Source: Streptomyces sp. JHA26
Lineage (GTDB): Bacteria; Actinomycetota; Actinomycetes; Streptomycetales; Streptomycetaceae
Length of the DNA stretch: 64,000 nucleotides
Assembly: GCF_002005565.1 (NCBI RefSeq)
Contig: NZ_BDJC01000036.1
Location: forward strand, 1-64,000
Reading direction: 5' to 3'
The position numbers and the translations under genes were made by a program. Shown piece by piece: positions 17,261 through 25,340 of the stretch. Below the pieces are notes generated by a model. The model was not told the origin of the DNA. It was given only the letters and a program-made list of their open reading frames with translations, and made no database searches. Numbering within the stretch: the stretch's first letter is position 1; every line of letters begins with the position of its first letter.

Positions 17261-18427
17261 TCACGCGCCCCAGCCGGCCTGTTCGCCGCCCACGCGTTCG
17301 GCGACGATCCGTTCCTGCCAGCCGCTCGCGCGGTAGGCGGCGACCGGGTCGGGGTGCAGGCCCCGCTCCTCGCGGACCTCGGCCAGCAGCGGGCGCACGT
17401 CGGTGTTGTAGGCGTCCATGAGCACGGCGTTGGCGGCCAGGACGTCGCCCTCGGCCTGTGCCGCGGTCAGCGCCTCGGCATCGACGAGCAGGGCCTTGGC
17501 GGTGGCTTCCTGCACGTTCATCACGGAGCGGATGACGGCGGGGATCTTGGCCTCGATGTTGTGGCACTGGTCGAGCATGAAGGCGACGCCGGCGGCGGGG
17601 TCCAGGCCGCCGTTCCTGACGACCTCGTGCATGATGCGGAAGAGCTGGAAGGGGTCGGCGGCGCCGACCATGAGGTCGTCGTCGGCGTAGAAGCGGGAGT
17701 TGAAATCAAAGCCTCCCAGTTTCCCCTCGCGCAGCAGGAGGGCCACGATGAACTCGATGTTGGTGCCGGGCGCGTGGTGGCCGGTGTCGACGACGACCTG
17801 CGCGCGGTCGCCGAGCTTGAGGCAGTGCGCGTAGGCCGTGCCCCAGTCGGGGACGTCGGTCGTGTAGAAGGCGGGCTCGAAGAGCTTGTACTCCAGGAGG
17901 ATCCGCTGGTCGTCGCCGAGGCGCTCGTAGACGGCCCGGAGGGCTTCGGCCAGGCGGTCCTGGCGGGCGACGACGTCGTCCTGGCCGGGGTAGTTGGTGC
18001 CGTCGGCGAACCACAGCTTCAGGTCGCGTGAGCCGGTGGCGTCCATGATGTCGACGCACTCCATGAGGTGCGCGAGCGCCTTGCGCCGCACCGCGGCGTC
18101 GGGGTGGCAGACGCTGCCGAGTCTGTAGTCGTCCTCCTGGAACACGTTGGCGTTGACGGCGCCCAGTTCCAGGCCGCGGTCCTTCGCGTGGGCGGCGAGC
18201 GCCGCGTAGTCGTCCACCCTGTCCCAGGGGATGTGCAGCGCCACCCGGGGGGCGATGCCGGTGAACTCGTGCACCTTGGCCGCGTCGTCCAGCTTCTCGT
18301 GAGGTGTGCGCGGCACGCCGGGCTGCGCGAACACCTTGAAACGCGTCCCGGAGTTGCCGTAGCCCCAGGAAGGCGTCTCGACCCGCTGGTCGGCGAGTGC
18401 GGCTTTCACGGCAGTGATGTCGGGCAT
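17261..18427 (-). CDS. rhaI: L-rhamnose isomerase, 388 aa
   Basis: Interconverts L-rhamnose and L-rhamnulose. The N-terminal WGYGNSGTRFKVFAQPG and the central blocks KLWFADGTNYPGQDD, LEYKLFEPAFYTTDVPDWG and VVDTGHHAPGTNIEF match the TIM-barrel L-rhamnose isomerases of actinobacteria and pseudomonads, with metal-binding Glu/Asp/His in these blocks. ATG 18427 is preferred to GTG 18433 because AGAGG is five bases from the ATG. It is the first gene of the catabolic operon, with an operator-like palindrome 58 bases upstream. Confidence 0.92.
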   Translation of the reverse strand: MPDITAVKAALADQRVETPSWGYGNSGTRFKVFAQPGVPRTPHEKLDDAAKVHEFTGIAPRVALHIPWDRVDDYAALAAHAKDRGLELGAVNANVFQEDDYRLGSVCHPDAAVRRKALAHLMECVDIMDATGSRDLKLWFADGTNYPGQDDVVARQDRLAEALRAVYERLGDDQRILLEYKLFEPAFYTTDVPDWGTAYAHCLKLGDRAQVVVDTGHHAPGTNIEFIVALLLREGKLGGFDFNSRFYADDDLMVGAADPFQLFRIMHEVVRNGGLDPAAGVAFMLDQCHNIEAKIPAVIRSVMNVQEATAKALLVDAEALTAAQAEGDVLAANAVLMDAYNTDVRPLLAEVREERGLHPDPVAAYRASGWQERIVAERVGGEQAGWGA

Positions 18428-18484
18428 GTCCACCTCTGGATGCGCGGGTCGCCCCGTCGCGGGGCGTGTGACGGGACCGTCGTG

Positions 18485-18496
18485 TGAATCGATTCA
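18485..18496. promoter_or_regulatory. LacI-type operator candidate upstream of rhaI
   Basis: TGAATCGATTCA is a perfect 12-bp palindrome with the central CG typical of LacI-family operators. It lies 58 bases upstream of rhaI. The only LacI gene nearby in this locus is truncated, so the site may now be unoccupied. Confidence 0.6.
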
Positions 18497-18731
18497 GGGC
18501 GTCGCTGAAACTAGCCCGCGCCCGTAACCCCGTCAAGGGTCGCGGAGGGTCCGGTGGGCCGTGCCACCGGATCGCCGACGCGGCGCCAGGACGGGGTCAA
18601 CAGCAGGTCGTTTTCCAGTTGGACAAGGCTTGTTGGCGTTCTCGTCCGCCGCGCACGCGGCTTCCCCGACCGCGTGGCGCTCAGACTCTTGACGCCCCGG
18701 ACGGGCTGGGACTAACTTCCGGGCATCTAGT

Positions 18732-18743
18732 TGAAACATTTCA
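18732..18743. promoter_or_regulatory. Second LacI-type operator candidate, transporter side
   Basis: TGAAACATTTCA has symmetrical TGAAA/TTTCA arms around a CA centre. It is 41 bases upstream of the decayed transporter ATPase start, in the divergent half of the rhamnose control region, and resembles the rhaI-side site. Confidence 0.5.
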
Positions 18744-18783
18744 TAGTGCGGTTTCCGCCCGGCACACGTACTGGAGAGAGCCC

Positions 18784-19045
18784 ATGGTCCCTCCCGGGCC
18801 GGAGAACCCTCCGGTGCTCGCCCTGGAAGGAGGGAGCAGATCCTTCGGCGCCGTCCGGCCTCTTCTCCCGTCCCGGCGCCGCCCTCGACCCCGACCGGTC
18901 GACGCGCGGCCCGTCCATCGCCGACCAGCAGTTCGTGGAGATCGCCGCGGTCCCGTCCTTCGACGCCCGCGTGCTGATCATGGACGAACCGGCGGCGCTC
19001 ACCGGCAGCAAGGTGATCCGATGCAACGTGTCTGTTTCCTGTTGA
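18784..19045 (+). pseudogene. Decayed sugar ABC-transporter ATPase (rhamnose importer)
   Basis: The N-terminus reads PVLALEGGSRSFGAV in one frame (18784 to about 18861), matching the start of RbsA-type ATPases. From about 18875 the frame changes and reads LDPDRSTRG, SIADQQFVEIA (signature region) and RVLIMDEPAALTG (Walker B, with one Thr of DEPTAALT missing). Walker A, the Q-loop and the whole second ATPase half are gone. The remnant runs straight into the rhaM start. No permease or binding-protein genes remain in the window. Confidence 0.8.
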
Positions 19046-19341
19046 AGGTCCGCTCCGAGAAGGTCGCCGAGTACCGTGAACGCCACCGGGACGTGTGGGC
19101 GGACATGCGTGCGGCCCTCACCGAGGCGGGCTGGCGCAACTACTCCCTCTTCCTGCGGGAGGACGGCCTGCTCGTCGGCTACCTCGAGACCGACGACTTC
19201 GAGGCGGCCCGCGCGGCCATGGGCGCGACCGAGGTGAACGCCCGCTGGCAGGCCGGGATGGCGGAGTTCTTCGAGGAACTCGACGGGCAGGCGCCCGACG
19301 CCGCCATGCGCCCCCTCACCGAGGTCTTCCACCTGGCGTGA
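19021..19341 (+). CDS. rhaM: L-rhamnose mutarotase, 106 aa
   Basis: Interconverts alpha and beta anomers of L-rhamnose, speeding supply to the isomerase. The full domain is present: RVCFLLKVRSEKVAEYRERH with a family His, WADMRAALTEAGWRNYSLFL, GYLETDDFEAAR and VNARWQAGMAEFF. Length and C-terminal EVFHLA are normal. ATG 19021 is preceded by GGTGAT and overlaps the end of the ATPase remnant. It is the only intact gene on the transporter side of the divergent locus, and whether it still has a working promoter is uncertain. Confidence 0.9.
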   Translation: MQRVCFLLKVRSEKVAEYRERHRDVWADMRAALTEAGWRNYSLFLREDGLLVGYLETDDFEAARAAMGATEVNARWQAGMAEFFEELDGQAPDAAMRPLTEVFHLA

Positions 19342-19348
19342 GCCGGCG

Positions 19349-19645
19349 GCCCGGCCCACCGCGGTCTTCTGCGCCGTCGACCTGCCGTCCCTCGGCGCGC
19401 TCCGGTTCATGGACACGGCCGGCGTCGAGGTCCCGGACGACGTGGCCGTCGTCGGTGACGACGACATCGGGTTCGCCGCCGCGGCGACCGTCCCGTCGAC
19501 GTCCGTCCGCCGGCCCGCCCGTGCCATGGGGGCGACGGCGGCGGACCTGCTCCTCCGGGAGGCCGGTGACCGGGCGGACGAGCACCGGCACCGGCACGTG
19601 GTCCTCCGGCCCGAGCCCGTCGTCCGCGGTTCGCGCCTGCCCACG
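19349..19645 (+). pseudogene. C-terminal fragment of a LacI-family regulator
   Basis: From TAVFCAVDLPSLGALRFMD through VPDDVAVVGDDDIGFAAAAT to TSVRRPARAMGATAADLLL the frame is the last 100 residues of a LacI effector domain. The usual FCANDLLALG appears as FCAVDLPSLG, consistent with drift. No DNA-binding domain or start codon remains, because the fragment begins eight bases after the rhaM stop. It is probably the remains of the rhamnose repressor. The frame stays open past its natural end into the next gene. Confidence 0.75.
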
Positions 19646-19804
19646 CGCCGGCCCCCGGCGCCTCGGTGCCGGGTCCGCGGTGCCGGGGCGGCGTCGCCTG
19701 CCGGACAGCGCTCGGGTAGGGTCCGCATGCGCCGGCCCGGCCACGGTCGCACGGCCGTCCGGCGGACATGGGTCCTGACAACGAGCACGGGGGTGTCCAC
19801 CGCC

Positions 19805-20242
19805 ATGAACGCGCTGTTCCACCTGACCATGGTGGTTCTGCTGGTCGCCACGGTCTGGTCCGCGGTCGCGCTGGTCCGCCGGACGCGGCAGCGGCGCGAG
19901 GCATGGGAGAGCGGACTGACCGCCCCGGCGCGGGTGGTGCGCGCCTGGGCCACGACCCAGATGGTCAACAACGTGGCCCGGCGCGTGCAGTGGCACGAGT
20001 ACGACTACACCACCCGGGACGGCCGCGCGATCCGGTTCAAGGAGAGCGGCGGCCCCCGGGACCGGGCCGAGGGCGACACGGTCCCCGTCCACTACTCCCC
20101 GCAGGAGCCGGACAAGGCCACCGCCGTCGCACCGCAGTCCGGCAAGGACGCGGCCGCGTTGGTGTTCTGGCTGCTGCTCCTGGGCGGTTGCGCCGTTTTC
20201 CTGCTGTACGAATGGGTGAGCCTGTCCACGGCCCTGAGCTGA
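19805..20242 (+). CDS. DUF3592-type membrane protein, 145 aa
   Basis: Unknown function. Two membrane helices (about residues 5-23, FHLTMVVLLVATVWSAVAL, and 120-140, ALVFWLLLLGGCAVFLLYEW) flank a beta-rich domain with YDYTTRDGRAIRFKE and GDTVPVHYSPQEPDKA. The last motif is the usual signature of DUF3592, in which the protein sits in the membrane with its beta domain outside. The ATG at 19805 is chosen because sequence before it is the LacI fragment; GGGGGTG precedes it. It appears intact between pseudogenes. Confidence 0.75.
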   Translation: MNALFHLTMVVLLVATVWSAVALVRRTRQRREAWESGLTAPARVVRAWATTQMVNNVARRVQWHEYDYTTRDGRAIRFKESGGPRDRAEGDTVPVHYSPQEPDKATAVAPQSGKDAAALVFWLLLLGGCAVFLLYEWVSLSTALS

Positions 20243-20259
20243 GGCACCGCCGCACGACG

Positions 20260-20580
20260 GGCTTGTTCGACCGCTACGACCTGGGCGACGGTCACCTGCT
20301 CGTCGGTTGCACCGCCCCCGACTTCCGCTTCGAGGACGGCACCCGCCTGGGTGACCTGCTGCGCCAGGGCCGGGGCGTCCTGCTGGACTTCCGCGGCGAC
20401 GGCGCGCTGCAGCGCGCGGCCAAGAGGTGGGAAGGCCGGATCCGGTACGCGGCCGGTCCTGCACGCGACGACCTCGGCTTCCCCGCCGTACTCGTGCGGC
20501 CCGACGGCGTCGTGGCCTGGACCGGCGGGCAGGACCTGGATCCCGTCGGCTTCGGACGGGCCGCCGCGCGCTGGTTCGCC
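20260..20580 (+). pseudogene. C-terminal stub of a FAD-dependent aromatic monooxygenase
   Basis: One frame reads LLVGCTAPDFRFEDGTRLGD, then LLDFRGDG and GFPAVLVRPDGVVAWTGG. This is the thioredoxin-like C-terminal domain of class A flavin hydroxylases such as those acting on polyketides or phenols. The FAD-binding two-thirds of the enzyme is missing, and there is no start. The stub ends exactly where the transposase-like sequence begins, so an insertion event probably cut it. Confidence 0.6.
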
Positions 20581-20581
20581 C

Positions 20582-20698
20582 AAGGCGTACCCCTCCCGCG
20601 CGATTCGCGAGCACCTACGCAAGCGCGGCATCCGAGCAGCGGCCCCCACCCCCGCAGACCAGCAACATCACCGGCTGCGTCGCGGCAGCCAGGGCGGT
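20582..20698 (+). mobile_element. IS5-type transposase fragment A
   Basis: Thirty-nine codons read KAYPSRAIREHLRKRGIRAA then PTPADQQHHRLRRGSQGG, matching the DKAYSSRAIR...GIRAVIP...GGRPPAFD segment of IS5-group DDE transposases. The fragment stops before the catalytic Glu region. Fragment B at 23628 starts at the same motif in the same orientation, so the two may come from one element or from two related copies. Confidence 0.65.
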
Positions 20699-20699
20699 C

Positions 20700-20965
20700 T
20701 GGGACGGGGGGCTGCGCACCTGGTCGAAGGTGCGGCCGAGGGCCAAGGACAGGGCGACTTCGGTCTGGGTGTCGGCGTAGCGCCGCTTGAGGCCTTCCAG
20801 GTGGTTCTCGGCGGCGTTCAGGTCGTGGGCGGTGGCGTGGTCCTGGCCGTAGTGGGGCCCGTGTCCAGGCGGGTGCCGAGTTCGGTGCAGGTGCGGCATC
20901 ACGTGTCGATGAGCAAGGCCAGTGTGTTGAGGTCCTGGCGCAGCAGGCCCAGGGGGCCAGGTGGA
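20700..20965 (-). pseudogene. Degenerate unidentified reading frame
   Basis: On the minus strand one frame reads LLRQDLNTLALLIDT, then an in-frame TGA, then CRTCTELGTRLDTG. After a frame change it reads HYGQDHATAHDLNAAENHLE and LKRRYADTQTEVALSLALGR. The helical, charged composition suggests a former small protein, broken by a stop and a shift. I do not recognise the family. It lies directly beside transposase fragment A. Confidence 0.3.
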
Positions 20966-21373
20966 TATCGAACACGCGCGCCGGACGCGATGCTCACCGC
21001 CGAGCAAGTCGACGCGCTGCGGGAGCCGGTTGGTGGGGTGGGCTCAGCCGGCGATATGGCTTCGCCGCCTCACCTCGGCCCCGCCTGCGCAACCACGGGG
21101 GGTGTGCTGGGGGCATCGGCTGTGTGGGCTGCCCCGGTCAGCTTGTCCACCGCGGTGTCCCCGGCGAACTCGATCACCACGTCGGGTACGACCGGCCGGT
21201 GGTCGATCGTCCAGCGCGTTCTCCCGTCGGCGGCGCGTCCAGCAGGATCTGGTACGTGCACAGCATCCATGCATAACGGCGCGCAGTCCGGGAGGCGTTG
21301 TCTGGTCATGCCCGTGTGCGGGAGCACCCGTGCTCCCTGTTCGCGGATCCGACTGGCCGGGCGCCGGAACCAG
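20966..21373. other. Stretch without a recognisable gene
   Basis: About 400 bases between the degenerate frame and the SGNH hydrolase gene. Composition is less G+C-biased at third positions than in the neighbours and open frames carry no recognisable motifs. It is probably remnant DNA from the same insertion or deletion events. Confidence 0.4.
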
Positions 21374-22093
21374 CTACGCCTTCCGGGTCAGGAGACCGGC
21401 GTCGATGACCTCAGCGATAAGGGTGGCGCCGCGGCTGTTCTGGTGGATGTGGTCGGTCGTGAGCACGAGGTCTCGGCGCCGCGAGATCGTGTCGAGGCTG
21501 CGGCGAAGCACGGCGTGTTGGACGAATACGCCGAGACCCGCTGCGGGGGTCACCTCCCGGTAGGGAATCGGCGGTGGGTCCGCTCGACGCAGTTCCTCGA
21601 TCTGGCGTTCGTGGAGTGGAAGGTAAGCCACCTCGCTGGTGGTGGCGACTTCGGCGATCATCCGACTGTACCGCTGCGATGCCTGCGCCGCTGCTCCGTC
21701 GAGTTGTTGGCCGAGAACCGGGAGTGACAGCAGACCGATCGTCGCGTCGGTCTCCGCTCGCAGTCGTTCGACGACGGCTCCCAGGCACTGCTGGAACCAA
21801 CCGGCCGACGGGCGTTCGGGGAGCTGTTTGCGCTTCATGACCTTGTCGACGCGGTAGCCGGCAAGGCTCGCTCGGGCGTCGTTGGTCCCGATCAGCACGG
21901 TGATGACATCGGGCGGGTTCGTGACGACGGCGTCGAGGCTCCGCAAGAGGTTGTAGGCGAAGTCACCGTTGGCGCCGAAGCGGGCAAGCTGCAGATCACC
22001 GGGAGGGTGACGTCGTTCGAGGATGTCCAGGTAGTCGACGCTGATCAGCGCGCGGGTGAGGCTGTCGCCGAGGCAGGCGATACGCGTCGTCAT
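21374..22093 (-). CDS. Intracellular SGNH-hydrolase-type esterase, 239 aa
   Basis: SGNH fold with block I IACLGDSLTRALIS (nucleophile Ser near residue 10), block III VITVLIGTNDARAS and the C-terminal acid-His pair in TDHIHQNSRGATLI. There is no signal peptide, unlike the two secreted SGNH proteins in this window. The start overlaps the cupin stop in an ATGA junction (22090-22093), so translation is coupled. It is the last gene of an AraC-cupin-hydrolase unit. Deacetylation of a small molecule or sugar is plausible, but no substrate can be named. Confidence 0.85.
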   Translation of the reverse strand: MTTRIACLGDSLTRALISVDYLDILERRHPPGDLQLARFGANGDFAYNLLRSLDAVVTNPPDVITVLIGTNDARASLAGYRVDKVMKRKQLPERPSAGWFQQCLGAVVERLRAETDATIGLLSLPVLGQQLDGAAAQASQRYSRMIAEVATTSEVAYLPLHERQIEELRRADPPPIPYREVTPAAGLGVFVQHAVLRRSLDTISRRRDLVLTTDHIHQNSRGATLIAEVIDAGLLTRKA

Positions 22094-22557
22094 GATGCTT
22101 CCGGTCCCGGCACGCCGACGCGTTCGGTCGGGTGGGTGTCGGCGCGAGGACGGTGGTCGGTGCCGAGGCCCGCGGTGATGGTCAGGACAGAGGTCGGCCC
22201 GGTCATGTCGACCGCGTGCCACACCCCGGCCGGGTTGATGGTGGCCTCGCCGGGCCCGAGCAGAACGCGGTCGGGTACTCCGTCCACATCACGGGTGACC
22301 GTCACCGACCCGCCGAGGCAGACGACCGGTTCGTCGCCGGCGGGGTGGCGCTCCCCATGGTCGCCGGGGCCGTCGCCGTCGAAGATCATCACCATCCGGC
22401 CCTCGGCGCCGTCTGCCGCAACTGCGGCGGTGTACGCCTGGAGCGCCTCCGGGTCCCACGTGAAACCCTCGACGGGTTTCGCTGTCGATCCCAGTCCGAG
22501 GTGCACGGGGGTGGTCCGCAGGTCCACGGCGTTGCGTTCGTGGTTGACGGGTCTCAT
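22090..22557 (-). CDS. Cupin-domain protein, 155 aa
   Basis: A single small cupin beta-barrel. The first motif is GDGPGDHGERHPAGDEPVVC and the second is LLGPGEATINPAGVWHAVDM, with His and Glu residues that could bind a metal. The ATG at 22557 gives MRPVNHERNAVDLR; residues encoded upstream look non-coding. It lies between an AraC regulator gene 82 bases upstream and the hydrolase gene it overlaps. It could be an isomerase, a dioxygenase or a ligand-sensing partner; sequence does not decide. Confidence 0.75.
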   Translation of the reverse strand: MRPVNHERNAVDLRTTPVHLGLGSTAKPVEGFTWDPEALQAYTAAVAADGAEGRMVMIFDGDGPGDHGERHPAGDEPVVCLGGSVTVTRDVDGVPDRVLLGPGEATINPAGVWHAVDMTGPTSVLTITAGLGTDHRPRADTHPTERVGVPGPEAS

Positions 22558-22639
22558 GCCGACGATCGTCCACGACAGCGATCGGGCGGTCTTGAAGAAA
22601 AGGGAGGAGATGCCGACGTGAAGGGCGGACGGCCGGCGG

Positions 22640-23476
22640 CTACCCGGCTCCGAGGAGGACTTCGCTGCGACGCCAGGCCGTCGGCGATCGGCCCGTGAAC
22701 TCGCGCCAGTCCCGGACGAGATGGGCCTGGTCGGCATAGCCGGAGACGGCCGCCACATCGCCCCACGGGAGCGGGTCCCGTGCCGCCGCCAGTTCATGCG
22801 CGTGCTCGAAGCGCAGGACTCGGGCGAAGGTCTTCGGCGACAGGCCCACCTCACCGCGAAACCGCTCGGTGAGGTACCGACGGCTCCAGCCGAGTTCCGC
22901 GGCGACCGCACCGACCTGGACGCGACCCCGTGCGGCGACGAGGCGGCGCCATGCCTCGGCTACCTCGGGGCGCACCCCATGCACATGGTCGCCGCAGGCG
23001 CCACGGCCGACCGCTCGGAGGAGCGATTCGTCCAGCACGGTGAACCGCGCCGCCCATGTCGTCGCCGACCGGAGCCGGTCGACCAGCTCGATGGCAAGCG
23101 CTCCGAGAAGCTCGTCGAGTGGGACCAGTCGGTTGGCGAGCTCGGCGGACGGCATGCCGTAGATGGCCCGGGCCCCCAGCGGTGTCAGCGATACCTGAAC
23201 ACCTTGCTGGCGTCCGTCATGATGAATTGCGACGGACCGGCACATCAGACCGCCGGCCACGCTGTTGAATCGGGTGACCGGTGACCCGTCGTCAACGCCC
23301 GCCGCCACCTCCAAAGGATCTGACAGGCTGATCACCGCGGTGAGCGCGCGGCTCGGCGGGCCGCAGTGCACCCCCGCCGCGAACCCGCGAAGGTCGAAAC
23401 CGATGTACGAGTCGACGTACCGCCGCAAGACAGGCGCCGGACGTGCACCGATCCCGGTGGCCGTGTGGTCCCCCAT
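22640..23476 (-). CDS. AraC-family transcriptional regulator, 278 aa
   Basis: The C-terminal double helix-turn-helix is clear (VGAVAAELGWSRRYLTERFR, then DVAAVSGYADQAHLVRDWRE, and FTGRSPTAWRR). The N-terminal 170 residues form a ligand or dimer domain with YVDSYIGFDLRGF and VSLTPLGARAIYGMP. The start at 23476 (MGDHTATG) is taken because longer versions run toward the transposase remnant. It probably controls the cupin-hydrolase pair in the same direction. The promoter region before it is short, because transposase fragment B starts 150 bases away. Confidence 0.85.
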   Translation of the reverse strand: MGDHTATGIGARPAPVLRRYVDSYIGFDLRGFAAGVHCGPPSRALTAVISLSDPLEVAAGVDDGSPVTRFNSVAGGLMCRSVAIHHDGRQQGVQVSLTPLGARAIYGMPSAELANRLVPLDELLGALAIELVDRLRSATTWAARFTVLDESLLRAVGRGACGDHVHGVRPEVAEAWRRLVAARGRVQVGAVAAELGWSRRYLTERFRGEVGLSPKTFARVLRFEHAHELAAARDPLPWGDVAAVSGYADQAHLVRDWREFTGRSPTAWRRSEVLLGAG

Positions 23477-23627
23477 TTTCGTCAGTGTACGAGCCGCCCG
23501 GTCAGGAAGGTCACCATCCAGGGTCTCTGTTTCCCTACACCCGAGCATGGGCTCAAAAAGTTCTGAGACAGGGACAGCCTGAAGCTGCGCAGGCCACGAT
23601 GCTCGAACCGGCTGCGTCGGCATTGCG

Positions 23628-23909
23628 GCATACTCGTCCCGCGCCATCCGGGCCCATCCGCGCCGACGCGGGATCCGCGCGGTGATCCCTCAGCCCTCCG
23701 ATCAGATCACCAAGCGCAAGAAGAGGGGTCGGTCCGGCGGCCGCCCACCGGCCTTCGACCGCGAGGCGTACAAGCAGCGCAACACCGTCGAGCGGTGCAT
23801 CGACAAGCTCAAGCAATGGCACGGCCTGGCCACCCGCTACGACAAGACCGCCACCATCTACCTTGCCGCACTCCACCTCGCCGCCATCTTCACCTGGTCA
23901 GCCAGATGA
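23628..23909 (+). mobile_element. IS5-type transposase fragment B (C-terminal part)
   Basis: The frame reads AYSSRAIRAHPRRRGIRAVI, GRSGGRPPAFDREAYKQRN, TVERCIDKLKQWHGLATRYD and ATIYLAALHLAAIFTW, then stops. This is the end of an IS5-group DDE transposase, including the catalytic Glu within TVER. The first half of the transposase is absent and no terminal inverted repeats are obvious, so the element is inactive. Confidence 0.8.
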
Positions 23910-23924
23910 CCCGAAGGAAACGGC

Positions 23925-24452
23925 CTAGCCCACCCAACTCCGCAGCAGTCTCTCCCGCTCCGCGCCCCGGGGGGTCCCGCCCTCCGACGTGCGGCCCCAC
24001 TCCGACATCGCCGCCAGGGTGGTCTCCATCGTCGCGGCGCCCTCGGTCAGGCGGGACAGCAGGGCGCGGGAGAGCTCGACCTCGGTCGGCGAGTAGCCGA
24101 CGGCCGCGGCCGCGTAGACCGACAGCTCGTGGTCGGCGTCGGGTGACGTGACGCGCAGCGTCATCAGCGCCGGGGCCTCGTCCGCTCCGTCCGGTCCTAC
24201 GGGCATGGCCAGGTTCACCACCATCGTCACGGCGAGGTCCTTGAGGAGGCCGGCCTGCCGTGCGAGGGACCTCACCGGGACGTCCGCCATCGTCAGGGCG
24301 CGCACGTCCTCCCACAGGTGGACGCCGGACTGCCGCTCGCCGAGCGCCACCACGCCCTGGGGTGTCAGGCGTACCCCGGGCGCCAGGCCGGACGGCTTCG
24401 CGCCCACGTACACGTCGCCCTCGGCGATCCAGAACAGGCCCACCATGGCCAT
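23925..24452 (-). CDS. Conserved hypothetical protein, 175 aa
   Basis: Begins MAMVGLFWIAEGDVYVGAKP and contains beta-strand-like stretches (GVRLTPQGVVALGE, ALTMADVPVRS, MTLRVTSPDADHELSVY), then a helical C-terminus (RALLSRLTEGAATMETTLAAM). There is no signal peptide or helix long enough to span a membrane. It resembles small Streptomyces proteins of unknown function. It ends 16 bases from transposase fragment B and was not disrupted by it. Function unknown. Confidence 0.65.
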   Translation of the reverse strand: MAMVGLFWIAEGDVYVGAKPSGLAPGVRLTPQGVVALGERQSGVHLWEDVRALTMADVPVRSLARQAGLLKDLAVTMVVNLAMPVGPDGADEAPALMTLRVTSPDADHELSVYAAAAVGYSPTEVELSRALLSRLTEGAATMETTLAAMSEWGRTSEGGTPRGAERERLLRSWVG

Positions 24453-24737
24453 GCGTTGCTCACTTCCCCCCACGACGGCACCGCCGCCGGATCTCCCATC
24501 GGAACGATGATGACTTCTCCGCAACGCGCCGAGGGGGCAGGGAAGTTCCCGCCCACGCCCACTCGTCTCCCCGGCCGGCGTACCGGCCGGTTCCGGGGAC
24601 GTTCGTCCGGCGCCCACGAGGTGGCCGTGAGGATTCCCCGATCCGCGAACGGACCGACGGCGCGACCGGGGTGCGGCTCCGCCGGGTCCGCCGTATCTGG
24701 GTCGCCCGGGCGGGACGGACCTGGCAGGGTGTCGGCC

Positions 24738-25340
24738 ATGAGTTCCGCGTCCGCCCACTCCGCACCGGTCCGCCATCACGACCACGGCACGTGGCTCGTC
24801 CGGTTCACCGGTCGGGTGCTCGTGGTCTGTCCGAGGTGCGGTGGCCGCGCGCTCGTCGCACCCGTGCCCGGTCCGGCCGAAACGAAGTACGTCAGCTCCC
24901 TCCTCTTCCGGCCCCGCCGTCTCAGCTGCACCGGCTGCGGCGCGGTCGCCGACTGGACCGCCGAGCAGCGGGGCAGGGCTCTGATCGGCGCGGTTCCCGG
25001 CGGCACCGAGGACCCCTTCTTCCGGCGGCCGCTGTGGCTTCAGACCCGCTGTGCGGGACGGATCCTGTGGGCGTACGACGAGGAACACGTCGACGCCCTC
25101 GCCGCCTACGTGAGCGCACGGCTGCGGGAGCGTCACGCCTCCCCGACGCTGTCGATGTTCGCCCGGCTGCCGGTCTGGATGAAGTCCGCGCGTCACCGCG
25201 ACACGGTGCTGGCCGGCCTGGCGGCCCTCCGCGACCTCGCCGGGCGCTCGGCCCCCGCCGACCGCTCCGACGCGGCCCACGAACGCGGCGACCGCCCGCG
25301 CCACCACAACAGTCTGCTGTTCCGGGGCGGCGCGTACTGA
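24738..25340 (+). CDS. Hypothetical protein with zinc-ribbon-like Cys pairs, 200 aa
   Basis: Cys pairs VVCPRCGGRA (near residue 33) and LSCTGCGAVADW (near residue 64) suggest a zinc ribbon. The rest reads DPFFRRPLWLQTRCAGRILW and YDEEHVDALAAYVSARLRER. The C-terminal 30 residues are low-complexity and charged. The ATG at 24738 is favoured because it directly precedes the conserved region. Similar stand-alone proteins are common in Streptomyces, but I know of no assigned role. Confidence 0.7.
   Translation: MSSASAHSAPVRHHDHGTWLVRFTGRVLVVCPRCGGRALVAPVPGPAETKYVSSLLFRPRRLSCTGCGAVADWTAEQRGRALIGAVPGGTEDPFFRRPLWLQTRCAGRILWAYDEEHVDALAAYVSARLRERHASPTLSMFARLPVWMKSARHRDTVLAGLAALRDLAGRSAPADRSDAAHERGDRPRHHNSLLFRGGAY

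Noticed and set aside
20700..20965. In-frame TGA in the degenerate minus-strand frame as a possible selenocysteine codon
   Set aside because: A separate frame change follows within 50 bases, no SECIS-like hairpin was seen, and the region is full of other fragments. Simple decay explains it.
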